From positions 806,001 through 870,000 of the forward strand of contig NZ_JAHFZZ010000002.1 in the NCBI RefSeq assembly GCF_018603905.1: a stretch of 64,000 nt of DNA, written 5' to 3'. The notes below the pieces were generated by a model that was given only the letters and a program-made list of their open reading frames with translations, was not told where the DNA came from and ran no database searches. A program made the position numbers and the translations under genes. The first letter of the stretch is position 1; each line of letters opens with the position of its first letter. The DNA comes from Nonomuraea sp. NEAU-A123 (lineage in GTDB: Bacteria > Actinomycetota > Actinomycetes > Streptosporangiales > Streptosporangiaceae). Of the stretch, positions 52,387 through 60,079 are shown one piece after another.

Positions 52387-53702
52387 GAGAGCTCCAGATG
52401 GTCACGGAGGGTGGTGCCGGTGTAGTCGGTACGGAAGGCGCCGCGCTCCTGCAGCAGCGGCACCACCCGGTCCACGAACTCGTCCAGCCCGCCGGGCGTC
52501 AGGTGAGGGACGAGGATGAACCCGTCGGCGGCGTCAGCCTGCACGTGCTCGTCGATGAGCCGGGCCACGGTCTCGGGGGTGCCGATGAACGTCTGCCGCC
52601 CCGTCACCTCGATGACCAGCTCGCGGATCGACAGCCCCTTCTCCTCGGCCAGTGCCCGCCACTTGGCGGCCACGTCCCCGCGGTCCTTGATCGGCACCCG
52701 TCCCTGGGAGACGCCTTCCGACAGGTCCGGCTCGACGTCCGGCAGTGGGCCTTCCGGGTCGTAGGCCGACATGTCACGACCCCACACCTGCTCCAGGAAC
52801 GCGGTCGCGGTCTGCGGCCCGACCTGCTGGCAGCGGATGTAGGCGGCGTTCTCGGCCGCGTCCTCCTCGGTGTCACCCAGCGCGAACGTCACGCCGGGCA
52901 TGATCTTGAGCTGGTGGGGCTCGCGGCCGTACTTGGCCAGGCGGCGTTTGACGTCGGCGTAGAAGCGCTTGCCGTCCTCCAGCTTGCCGTGCGGGGTGAA
53001 GATCACGTCGGCGTTGGCGGCGGCGAACTCGCGGCCCTCGTCGGAGTCGCCCGCCTGGATGATCACGGGGCGTCCCTGCGGGCTACGCGGCAGGGTGAAC
53101 CGGCCCTGGACCGTGAAGTGCTCGCCGGAGTGCTCGACCGTTCCAATAGCGCCCGGCCGGACGAAGGTGCCGGTCTCGGGGTCGGCGGCGATCGCGTCCG
53201 GGTGCCAAGAGTCCCACAGCTCGCGCGCCAGGCGGAGGAACTCGCCCGCCCTCTTGTACCGGTCGGCGCGGTTGAGGAAACCGCCGCGGCGGAAGTTCTC
53301 GCCGGTGAAGGCGTCGGAGGTGGTCACCACGTTCCACCCGGCCCGGCCCTCGCTCAGATGGTCCAGCGTGGACAGGCGCCTGGCCAGCTCGTACGGCTCG
53401 TTGAAGGTGGCGTTGACGGTCCCGGCGAGCCCGAGCCGGTCGGTCACCGCGGCCAGGGCGCCGAGCACGGTGAGCGCCTCCGGCCGGCCGGCCACATCGA
53501 GGTCGTGGATGCGGCCCTTGAGCTCGCGCAGCCGCAGCCCCTCGGCCAGGAAGAAGAAGTCGAGCTTGCCCCGCTCGGCCGTCCTGGCCAGATGGACGAA
53601 CGAGGCGAAGTCGATCTGGCTGCCGGAGCGGGGATCGGTCCAGACCGTGGTGTTGTTCACGCCGGGGAAGTGGGCGGCCAAGTGGACCTGCTTGCGCGTC
53701 AT
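52383..53702 (-). CDS. DszA/NtaA-type FMNH2-dependent monooxygenase
   Basis: 439 residues: RKQVHLAAHFPGVNNTTVWT, RGKLDFFFLAEGLRLRELKG, NEPYELARRLSTLDHLSEGR followed by AGWNVVTTSDAFTGENFRRG, PQGRPVIIQAGDSDEGREFA, and QERGAFRTDYTGTTLRDHLE at the C terminus. This is the architecture of DszA sulfone monooxygenase and relatives. ATG 53702 overlaps the stop of the GST-like gene (ATGA). With the flavin reductase two genes upstream it forms a two-component oxygenase. Confidence 0.9.
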   Translation of the reverse strand: MTRKQVHLAAHFPGVNNTTVWTDPRSGSQIDFASFVHLARTAERGKLDFFFLAEGLRLRELKGRIHDLDVAGRPEALTVLGALAAVTDRLGLAGTVNATFNEPYELARRLSTLDHLSEGRAGWNVVTTSDAFTGENFRRGGFLNRADRYKRAGEFLRLARELWDSWHPDAIAADPETGTFVRPGAIGTVEHSGEHFTVQGRFTLPRSPQGRPVIIQAGDSDEGREFAAANADVIFTPHGKLEDGKRFYADVKRRLAKYGREPHQLKIMPGVTFALGDTEEDAAENAAYIRCQQVGPQTATAFLEQVWGRDMSAYDPEGPLPDVEPDLSEGVSQGRVPIKDRGDVAAKWRALAEEKGLSIRELVIEVTGRQTFIGTPETVARLIDEHVQADAADGFILVPHLTPGGLDEFVDRVVPLLQERGAFRTDYTGTTLRDHLELS

Positions 53703-54610
53703 ATCCCCCGCCCGTGCGATGCGTCCCACGTCGCCGGCAGGCCCTCGGTCGTCTCCCGGAAGGCGGGGCGCTGGTAGAGATCGCGGGCGTACGGCCAAAG
53801 GTGTTCGAAGTCGGAAAGCTCCCGCTCGCTGATGAGATGGCCGCGGTTGTCACCGGAGTCGAACCTGGCCAGCGTCACCCACAGCCGCACGTCCGCCTCG
53901 GTGATCGTGTCGCCGGTCAGGAACCGCCGCTCGGCCAGACGTTCGTCCAGCCGCTCCAGCGCGGAGACGACCCGGTGGCGCTCCTGCTCGCGCTCGTCCT
54001 CGGAAGCGGCGCGGGCCACACGGGAGACTCCGGCGTTGACGTCGAAGTAGATCCACCCGTTCAGCTTGTTGATCTCCGGGCGCAGCTCGTCGGGGTAGAG
54101 GTCGACGGAGGTGTCGGCCCACTGTTCGAACTGGGTGGCCAGGTCGATCGTGATGTCGGGGAAGTTGTTGCTGACGATCGCGCCGGTCCGCCGGTCCCAG
54201 AGGACGGGGACCGAGATGTGGCCGCCGTACCCCTTCTCGGTCGCCTCGTAGCCCTGCTCCAGCAGGGTGAAGCCGTTGACGGGGTCGTGGCCCCGGCGTT
54301 TCCTGAACGCCCAGCCTCGGCCGTCGCGCTCGTCGTCCACGTAGGACAGCGTGACCACGTCTTCCAGTCCTTTGAGCTTGCGGACGATGGCGGCGCGGTG
54401 AGCGTACGGGCAGACCCAGGCGACGTAGAGGTGGTAGCGGCCGGGTTCGGCGCGGAAGCCGCTGGAGCCGTCGGCCGTGACCCGGCCCTGGAACGGGTAG
54501 ACCGGGCGGTTCCAGTCCGGCGACAGGTGCAGGCGGCCCGGGCCGTAGTGGCCGTACGTGACATGGTCGACAGGGGTCGCGTAGACCGCCGTCTGCGTGG
54601 AGATGGACAC
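53699..54610 (-). CDS. Glutathionyl-hydroquinone reductase-like protein
   Basis: 303 residues of the Xi/omega-like GST family: thioredoxin-fold N half with RYHLYVAWVCPYAHRAAIVR (catalytic Cys67 in CPYAHR), SYVDDERDGRGWAF, HISVPVLWDRRTGAIVSNNF, then the helical C half with LNGWIYFDVNAGVSRVARAA and RFLTGDTITEADVRLWVTL. The usual glutathione-binding ESSEI after NN is FPDIT here, so a thiol other than glutathione (such as mycothiol) is plausible in an actinomycete. It would remove a thiol from an adduct formed during desulfurisation. Confidence 0.87.
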   Translation of the reverse strand: MSISTQTAVYATPVDHVTYGHYGPGRLHLSPDWNRPVYPFQGRVTADGSSGFRAEPGRYHLYVAWVCPYAHRAAIVRKLKGLEDVVTLSYVDDERDGRGWAFRKRRGHDPVNGFTLLEQGYEATEKGYGGHISVPVLWDRRTGAIVSNNFPDITIDLATQFEQWADTSVDLYPDELRPEINKLNGWIYFDVNAGVSRVARAASEDEREQERHRVVSALERLDERLAERRFLTGDTITEADVRLWVTLARFDSGDNRGHLISERELSDFEHLWPYARDLYQRPAFRETTEGLPATWDASHGRGI

Positions 54611-54624
54611 GGGTCCTCCGGGGT

Positions 54625-55137
54625 TCAGGAGTCGGGGTGGGCCAGGAAGCGGCCGAAGCGGCCCTGGTGGTAGAGCAGCGGTCGGCCGGGCCGCTGCACG
54701 TCCGCCTCGGCGACCAGGCCGACCACCAGGATGTGGTCGCCGACCACGGCCCGCTCGTAGGGCAGGCAGACAAGGTGCGCCGAGACGTCCTGCAGCAACG
54801 GAGCGCCCAGCGGTCCGGGGCGCCAGCGGGTGGGCGCGGCGAACCGGTCGATGCTCTTGCGGGCGAAGCGGGCCGCCAGGTCGGCCTGGTCGCTGGTCAG
54901 GATGTTGACCGCGAAGTGGTCGGCGCCGCTCAGCTGGGGCCAGGTGGTCGAGGAACGGTCCACGTAGAAGGAGACCAAGGGCGGCTCGAGGCTGACCGAG
55001 GAGAAGGACGTGGCGGTGAGGCCCACGGGAATGCCGTCGCTCTGCGCGGTGATAATCACGACCCCGCTGGCGTGCACGGCGAGCGCCCGCTTGAACTGGT
55101 CGGCCGCGACGGCCCGATCGGGCAGTGTGTCAGTCAT
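54625..55137 (-). CDS. Flavin reductase-like FMN-binding protein
   Basis: 170 residues: FKRALAVHASGVVIITAQSD, GLTATSFSSVSLEPPLVSFY, FAVNILTSDQADLAARFA, and a C-terminal GDHILVVGLVAEADVQ with YHQGRFG. This is the HpaC/DszD-type fold that supplies FMNH2 to two-component monooxygenases. It is the first gene after promoter F and the only intact flavin reductase among ten LLM genes, so it probably serves many of them. Its downstream neighbours are the GST-like and DszA-like genes. Confidence 0.9.
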   Translation of the reverse strand: MTDTLPDRAVAADQFKRALAVHASGVVIITAQSDGIPVGLTATSFSSVSLEPPLVSFYVDRSSTTWPQLSGADHFAVNILTSDQADLAARFARKSIDRFAAPTRWRPGPLGAPLLQDVSAHLVCLPYERAVVGDHILVVGLVAEADVQRPGRPLLYHQGRFGRFLAHPDS

Positions 55138-55433
55138 GCGGGTGCCCCGTTCCGGTGCGGGCGGTCAGCGGGGTGGCCGGATGTGGGTGATGGCATGATC
55201 ACGAGAAAGTTCCTCACGGAGAAGGCATGCTCACGCGGCGCTCCGGCGGCTGCCGGGGCGCGGCGGAAAGGAGAAGTCGGCGGTGAGGGCGTGGGCGGCG
55301 CCGGCCACGCCGGGAGCGCGCGGGTGGGATTCGGCGGCTACGGGTCCGTGATCAACGACACTGTGCGCTGGCTACGTGGCAGAAATCCACGTGAGAGCGC
55401 CTGGTCAGAAGAATGCCCTGGCTCATACCAACG

Positions 55434-55485
55434 AAGCTAAGCCGCGATCTCCGAAAAGTCAATATTTCCTACTGGTTTAGGGGGT
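55434..55485 (-). promoter_or_regulatory. Promoter F with degenerate operator
   Basis: Operator TCCTAC-TGGTTTA-GGGGGT (55467-55485; same spacer as operator B) is followed on the minus strand after 4 bp by -35 TTGACT (55457-55462), 17 bp, and -10 TAGCTT (55434-55439). Elements and spacing equal promoter D. It faces the flavin reductase operon about 300 nt away. Confidence 0.65.
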
Positions 55486-55536
55486 AATAACAGCCTCGGG
55501 CTGGAACCGCGGCCAGCTCGTCCGCAACAGCAAGGT

Positions 55537-55955
55537 CTAGCCGTGGGCTCCCTGGCGATGGCTTTGGGTAGGTGACAGGAGCCGCAGGTCGCGGCCGCGT
55601 TGCACCGCCGACGAGCGGTCGGTGGCGCCGAGCTTGGCGTAGATACGGCGGATGTGGGTGTTGATGGTGTGGAGGGAAACCGGGAGCTCGCTGGCGATCT
55701 CGAGCCGGGTGAGGTTCGTCGGCAGGTAACGCAGCACCCGTAGCTCGCTGGGGCTGAGCTTCAGGCCGGGTGGATGCTCCGCTTTCGCGGGAGCGCCGTC
55801 GTGGACGGCGCCGAGGATGTCGGCGACCAGTGCGGTGTGCGAGGTTCCCCGCAGGGCTTTCAGCAGCTGCCACGCGCCGGTCATCGCGAACGGGAAGATC
55901 AGCCGGTCCGGCTCGGCGAGAGCCAGTGCCTGCTCCATGCTGGCCCGCGCCGGCT
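55537..55955 (-). pseudogene. LuxR family regulator fragment, C-terminal part
   Basis: The minus strand encodes the end of a large LuxR-type regulator: MEQALALAEPDRLIFPFAMT, LKLSPSELRVLRYLPTNLTR and the recognition helix region VSLHTINTHIRRIYAKLGAT. About 140 residues remain. The ATPase/TPR portion expected upstream of about 55955 is replaced by a methyltransferase fragment on the other strand. Confidence 0.65.
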
Positions 55956-56274
55956 GCCGCGCCTGCTCGGCGAACGCGGCATCGACCGCGCCGACGTCAT
56001 CGTCAGCGGCCTTCCCTGGGCGCTCCTTTCTGCCTCCCTTCAGCATCAGCTCCTGGAAGCGGTGGCCGCCGGACTCGGACGGCAGGGAGCCTTCACCGCC
56101 TTCACCTACCTCCACGCCGTACCCCTCCCCTCCGCCAAGCGCTTCCGCCGCCTGCTGTCCGAACTGTTCGAGGAGGTCGTGCCCAGCCGGACCATCTGGC
56201 GCAACGCACCCCCGGCCTTCGTCCTCCACGCCCGCCGACCTCGTCAGTGTGATGCGCAGGCGTCCGGGAGCTAG
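55956..56274 (+). pseudogene. SAM methyltransferase fragment (phospholipid N-methyltransferase-like)
   Basis: Plus-strand reading: GIDRADVIVSGLPWALLSAS, LLEAVAAGLGRQGAFTAFTY, FRRLLSELFEEVVPSRTIWR and NAPPAFVLHARRP. This is the C-terminal half of a class I methyltransferase of the PmtA-like type. The SAM-binding N-terminal half is absent, and no start codon or ribosome site is suitable. Confidence 0.6.
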
Positions 56275-56573
56275 GCATTCCAGCGGTGCGTGGCGGGAGA
56301 GTCTCTTGTGTACTGGGCCCAGGGGGTGTCGGTGGTGGGGGTGCCGGTACGGATAAAGCCGAGCCAGGCGGAGCACAGCCGTCGTGGAGTCACGCTCGCA
56401 TGCGGCCTGCGCCTTTCTACAGCTTTGCCTCTTGCCGGGAGACTCCGCGGACCACCCTCGCTAGAGTGAGAAATGCTTCATGCGCCGTACTGGCGCTTCC
56501 CGGGGGAGCCCAAGTCGACGCTCCGTCAGCCCGGCATCATCTGGGCGCTCATCACGTCACGGAGTGATCTCTG
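56275..56573. other. Spacer without recognised gene
   Basis: No frame here has a plausible start with codon bias. The right end should contain the promoter of the small secreted protein at 56574; I cannot assign boxes. Confidence 0.4.
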
Positions 56574-56759
56574 ATGCTCGAACGCCTTCTAGTTGCCGCC
56601 GCCGTGGTGGCATCCGCAATCATCGGTCCGATGGCGCTCACCACGCCATCCGCAAGCGCGGCCCACACGCCGAGCACGGCCATCGCCGCCCAGGCTGCCG
56701 CCACAATGGCGCAGGATCCCGTCCCTGGGGACGAGGACGACGAGGACCGCGCACGTTGA
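56574..56759 (+). CDS. Small secreted acidic peptide
   Basis: 61 residues: signal peptide MLERLLVAAAVVASAIIGPM plus ALTTPSASA (cleavage near residue 29), then a short Ala-rich segment and an acidic tail PVPGDEDDEDRAR. GGAG lies 9 nt upstream of the ATG. No cysteines and no recognised family. Possibly an orphan left by the surrounding rearrangements. Confidence 0.5.
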   Translation: MLERLLVAAAVVASAIIGPMALTTPSASAAHTPSTAIAAQAAATMAQDPVPGDEDDEDRAR

Positions 56760-56893
56760 CCTAGATGACCGCTGCGATGGACGCCCTGTCGGCGGGCAGC
56801 GGGATCGCGTTGAAACGGAATCGCGGCCACCCCGTGGTGCAGGTCATCGCGGGGTGAGTCCGTGACGCCCGGTCTCCACAGCAATCTCCGGGG

Positions 56894-57040
56894 TCACTGC
56901 GGCGGCGGAGATGCTTGCCTGCGGCTGAGGTCAACGGTTTCGGTGGTGACCCCGGGCTCGCCGGCGTAGGCGGCGGCGAGCGCGTTGTGGTCACGCCCTG
57001 CGGCGATGACTCGCGCTCCGGCGTCCCGGGCGGCGACAGC
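56894..57040 (-). pseudogene. Short-chain dehydrogenase gene fragment
   Basis: The minus strand reads AVAARDAGARVIAAGRDHNA and LAAAYAGEPGVTTETVDLS, the second strand and NADP-specificity loop of an SDR. Neither the glycine-rich N terminus nor the catalytic half is present. Confidence 0.5.
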
Positions 57041-57347
57041 GTTCCTCACCGCGAGCACCGACCCGGACGTCCAACAGATCATGCTCATCGACGCCCCTGC
57101 CGTGCTCGGCTGGAGCGAATGGCGCGCGATGGACGAGGGCGCGTCGGCACACCATCTAGCCGAAGCGCTCACCACTCTCATCGAACAAGGAACCATCGCC
57201 CCTCAACCGGTCGAACCACTCACCCACCTGCTGTCCGGCGCCATGAACGAGGCTGCCCTGTGGCTGGCCACATCAACCAACCCCAACGACCTGGCCGACA
57301 CCTGGGCCGCACTCTCACGGATGCTCGAGGCACTGCGCCACAAGTAG
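57041..57347 (+). pseudogene. TetR gene fragment, C-terminal domain
   Basis: The plus strand reads FLTASTDPDVQQIMLIDAPA, VLGWSEWRAMDEGASAHHLA, then QPVEPLTHLLSGAMNEAALW and LSRMLEALRHK to a stop at 57347. This is a typical TetR C-terminal domain; the DNA-binding half is missing and the left border abuts an SDR fragment on the opposite strand. Confidence 0.65.
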
Positions 57348-57470
57348 ACCCGGCCCGCAACAGCCCAGCTCCCACGGCCCCTCGAAACGAGCGGGAGTGT
57401 CGAAAACCTGGCGGCTGCCCGCACGTTACCGGCCAACTGCATCGGCGTGATCTGGAGGCAGGAGCAGGCG

Positions 57471-58358
57471 TCACAGGGCAGGTGACGGGCCGTCGGCCCC
57501 GAGGTCCGTCGCGATGGCGGCGAACTCGCCGATCAGGGGGTTCCGGCGGGCGCTGTCCCAGGCCAGGCACACCTGGTTCGGCGGAATGTCGGTGACCGGG
57601 ACGTAGGTGACGTCCGGCCGGGTGTAGAAGGCCACCACCGACAGCGGCAGGACAACGACGCCGTGGCCCGCGGCGACGTGTTCCAGTTTCTCCTCCACAG
57701 CGTGAAAGACCGGCGCAGGGCGACGCCTTCCCGGCCGCCGCAGCTCGGTGGCGATGTCGCGCCATTCGGGAACGGCATCGGGGTCTTGGAGGAGGTGTTC
57801 GTCGGTGAGGTCGGCGATGCCGATCATGTCCTTGCCCGCCAGATGGTGGCCGGCAGGCAGCACGGCGACACGCGGCTCGCTCATCAGCGGCCGGACTCGC
57901 AGCCCCCGCTGGTCGATCGGCAAGCGCACGTAGCCGATGTCCACCCGCCCGTCGTGGATGGTCTCGGTCTGATCCTCCCAGGTCGTGCGCACCACCTCCA
58001 CGGTCAGCCCGGGGTGACGTTCGCGCAGTGCCCGGACCGCCGGAGTGACGATCAGCCCAGGCATGAATCCGACGGTGAAGATGTCGGCGCCGCGTGCGGC
58101 GCGACTGACGCGGCGGCGCAGCGCCTCGGCCGAGGCCAGCAGCGGGCCGGCGTCGGCGAGCAGTTGCTCGCCCGCAGAGGTGAGTTCGGTGGCCCGCCTG
58201 GTGCGTACGAAGAGCTGAACCTTGAACTCGTCCTCAAGTGCCCGGATCTGGCGGGACAGCACGGGTTGCGCGATGTGCAGTGCCTCGGCCGCCCGCCCGA
58301 AATGCAGCCGCTCGGCCACCGCAACAAAATATCGCAGCTTCCGCAGATCGACGTCCAC
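57471..58358 (-). CDS. LysR family transcriptional regulator
   Basis: 295 residues. N-terminal helix-turn-helix: LRKLRYFVAVAERLHFGRAA, EALHIAQPVLSRQIRALEDE; C-terminal periplasmic-binding-like effector domain (FTVGFMPGLIVTPAVRALRE, DGRVDIGYVRLP). GTG 58358 follows GGAGG. It is divergent from an SDR gene with 123 bp between starts, the usual LysR arrangement, so it probably controls that gene and itself. Confidence 0.92.
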   Translation of the reverse strand: MDVDLRKLRYFVAVAERLHFGRAAEALHIAQPVLSRQIRALEDEFKVQLFVRTRRATELTSAGEQLLADAGPLLASAEALRRRVSRAARGADIFTVGFMPGLIVTPAVRALRERHPGLTVEVVRTTWEDQTETIHDGRVDIGYVRLPIDQRGLRVRPLMSEPRVAVLPAGHHLAGKDMIGIADLTDEHLLQDPDAVPEWRDIATELRRPGRRRPAPVFHAVEEKLEHVAAGHGVVVLPLSVVAFYTRPDVTYVPVTDIPPNQVCLAWDSARRNPLIGEFAAIATDLGADGPSPAL

Positions 58359-58481
58359 CAGCGCCTCCTCCCGCCTTTGATGCCCACAGGGTATTACAGT
58401 CGTGGCAGAGGGTCTTGGACGGCGGCGATGGACCGGGTCCATCGTAGAGGTGTCGAATCGCCCTATCTGAAGGACCGAATC

Positions 58482-59201
58482 ATGGATCTGCAGGGTCAAC
58501 GCGTCGTCGTGCTCGGCGGCACCTCGGGTATCGGGCTGGCCACCGCGGAGGCGGCCGCGCGACAGGGTGCCGTGGTCACGGTCGCCTCTAGCCGGCGGGC
58601 CAGTGTCGACCACGCACTCACCCGGCTGCCCGACCGCTGCGACGGCCGCGTCGTCAACCTCACCGACGCCCGGGCGGTGGGCCGGCTCTTCGACGACCTT
58701 GGCGAGTTCGCCCACCTGGTCTACACCGCCGGTGAGCCGCTGACGCTGATGCCGCTGGACACGCTCGACCTGGACGCGGCGGGGCACCTTTTCGCGCTGC
58801 GCTACTTCGGCGCGCTGGGTGCGGTCCGCGCCGCGCTGCCGTACCTGCGCAAGGATGGTTCGATCACCCTCACCACCGGCATCGCCAAGGACCGGCCGGG
58901 CCCGGGCTGGGCGGTCGCGGCAAGCATCTGCGGCGCCATGGAGGCGCTGACCAAGGCGCTGGCCGTCGAACTCGCGCCCATCAGGGTGAACGTCGTGTCG
59001 CCCGGCTTCATACGGTCCCCGCTGTGGTCCGGGATGGGGGACGAGGAGCGCGAGCGGATGTACACCGAACTCGCCGCCGCGATCCCGGTGGGGCGGGTCG
59101 GCGAGGTCGAGGACATCGCCCGAGCCTACGTGTTCCTGATGACAGAGCCGTTCGCTACCGGAACCGTCCTCACCGTCGACGGTGGGCACGTCCTCGTCTG
59201 A
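58482..59201 (+). CDS. SDR family protein lacking the catalytic Tyr-Lys pair
   Basis: 239 residues: Rossmann glycine motif VVVLGGTSGIGLATAEAAAR, HLVYTAGEP (in place of NNAG), VRVNVVSPGFIRSPLW-type region (PIRVNVVSPGFIRSPLW) and the TGTVLTVDGGHVLV C terminus. The segment that normally holds YxxxK reads GWAVAASICGAMEALTKALA: Ala and Cys stand where Tyr and Lys are expected. It could bind NAD(P) without classic SDR catalysis. AAGGA precedes the ATG. Divergent LysR regulator. Confidence 0.85.
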   Translation: MDLQGQRVVVLGGTSGIGLATAEAAARQGAVVTVASSRRASVDHALTRLPDRCDGRVVNLTDARAVGRLFDDLGEFAHLVYTAGEPLTLMPLDTLDLDAAGHLFALRYFGALGAVRAALPYLRKDGSITLTTGIAKDRPGPGWAVAASICGAMEALTKALAVELAPIRVNVVSPGFIRSPLWSGMGDEERERMYTELAAAIPVGRVGEVEDIARAYVFLMTEPFATGTVLTVDGGHVLV

Positions 59202-59524
59202 TCCAGACCGCGCCCACCCCTATGGGCGACAGACCGTCCGGCACCGGATGACAACCAGGCTGGCGCCGTACGCCGCGCGGGCGGCCGGGACCGACTCATG
59301 CGATGGCTATGAGACTGCTTGACCTGGTGACGCGCGAACTGTCGAGCCCGCCCGAGTCGTGCCGACCGGGGACAGCACCAGATCGTCACGACGTGCCGAG
59401 CAACGATCTTGTCACGCATCGGCTACATATAGCGATCAAAGAGATGCATAGAGTGACTGTCGGGAGTCGTTCTCAAGTCCCTCATACCTGCGGGACATCC
59501 TGCATCAGCGACGAAGGGCAGCGC
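59202..59524. other. Spacer upstream of EF-hand gene
   Basis: No gene supported. The frame of the EF-hand protein stays open back to 59303, but that part has no family similarity or ribosome site. The promoter of the EF-hand/terpene synthase unit should be in the lower-GC part 59400-59470. Confidence 0.4.
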
Positions 59525-60079
59525 ATGGCCACGGATCTCCAGGTCCTCAAGATAGACCGGTCGTTCACCTACATCGACGTCGACGGCAATGGCGTCATCA
59601 CCCGTGACGACCTGCAGGGCCTCGGCGCCCGGCTGCTCGCCGGCTTCGGAGCCTCGCCGGCCGGGACACAAGGCCGGCGCGTGGCCGACTCCTTCGACAG
59701 CCTCTGGGACACGATCGCCGACGCGGCCGACCTCAACCACGACAGCCGCATCACTCCGGACGAGTACCGTTCCTCGCTGATCGCCTCGTTCATCGACGGC
59801 GACCGCTTCGAGCCGATCTTCCGCCCGGCGATCGACGCGGTGCTCGCCGTGGCCGACACCGACGGCGACGGCCTCATCCAGCCGGAGGAGTTCCAGTTGA
59901 TCCACGAGGCGTTCGGCCGGTCCGAGCAGGACAGCGAGCAGGCCTTCGCCGCGCTCGACCTCGACGGCGACGGCGCGCTGAGCCGTGGCGAACTCCTCCA
60001 CGCGGCGCGTGACTACTACACCTCCGCCGACCCCAGCGCGATCGGCAACCTGCTCTTCGGCAGCCTTCCGACCCCATGA
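59525..60079 (+). CDS. Four-EF-hand calcium-binding protein
   Basis: 184 residues with four 12-residue EF loops: DVDGNGVITRDD (18-29), DLNHDSRITPDE (69-80), DTDGDGLIQPEE (111-122) and DLDGDGALSRGE (145-156). Loops 2-4 end in Glu as for Ca binding; loop 1 ends in Asp. This is the calerythrin-like cytosolic family of actinomycetes. GAAGGG lies 6 nt before ATG. The stop overlaps the terpene synthase start (ATGA), so both proteins are made together. A regulatory or metal-supplying role for the synthase is inference. Confidence 0.9.
   Translation: MATDLQVLKIDRSFTYIDVDGNGVITRDDLQGLGARLLAGFGASPAGTQGRRVADSFDSLWDTIADAADLNHDSRITPDEYRSSLIASFIDGDRFEPIFRPAIDAVLAVADTDGDGLIQPEEFQLIHEAFGRSEQDSEQAFAALDLDGDGALSRGELLHAARDYYTSADPSAIGNLLFGSLPTP

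Noticed and set aside
55774-56274. 166-codon plus-strand gene covering the LuxR fragment
   Set aside because: Its first part is antisense to the clearly LuxR-like region; only the part from about 55956 is methyltransferase-like.
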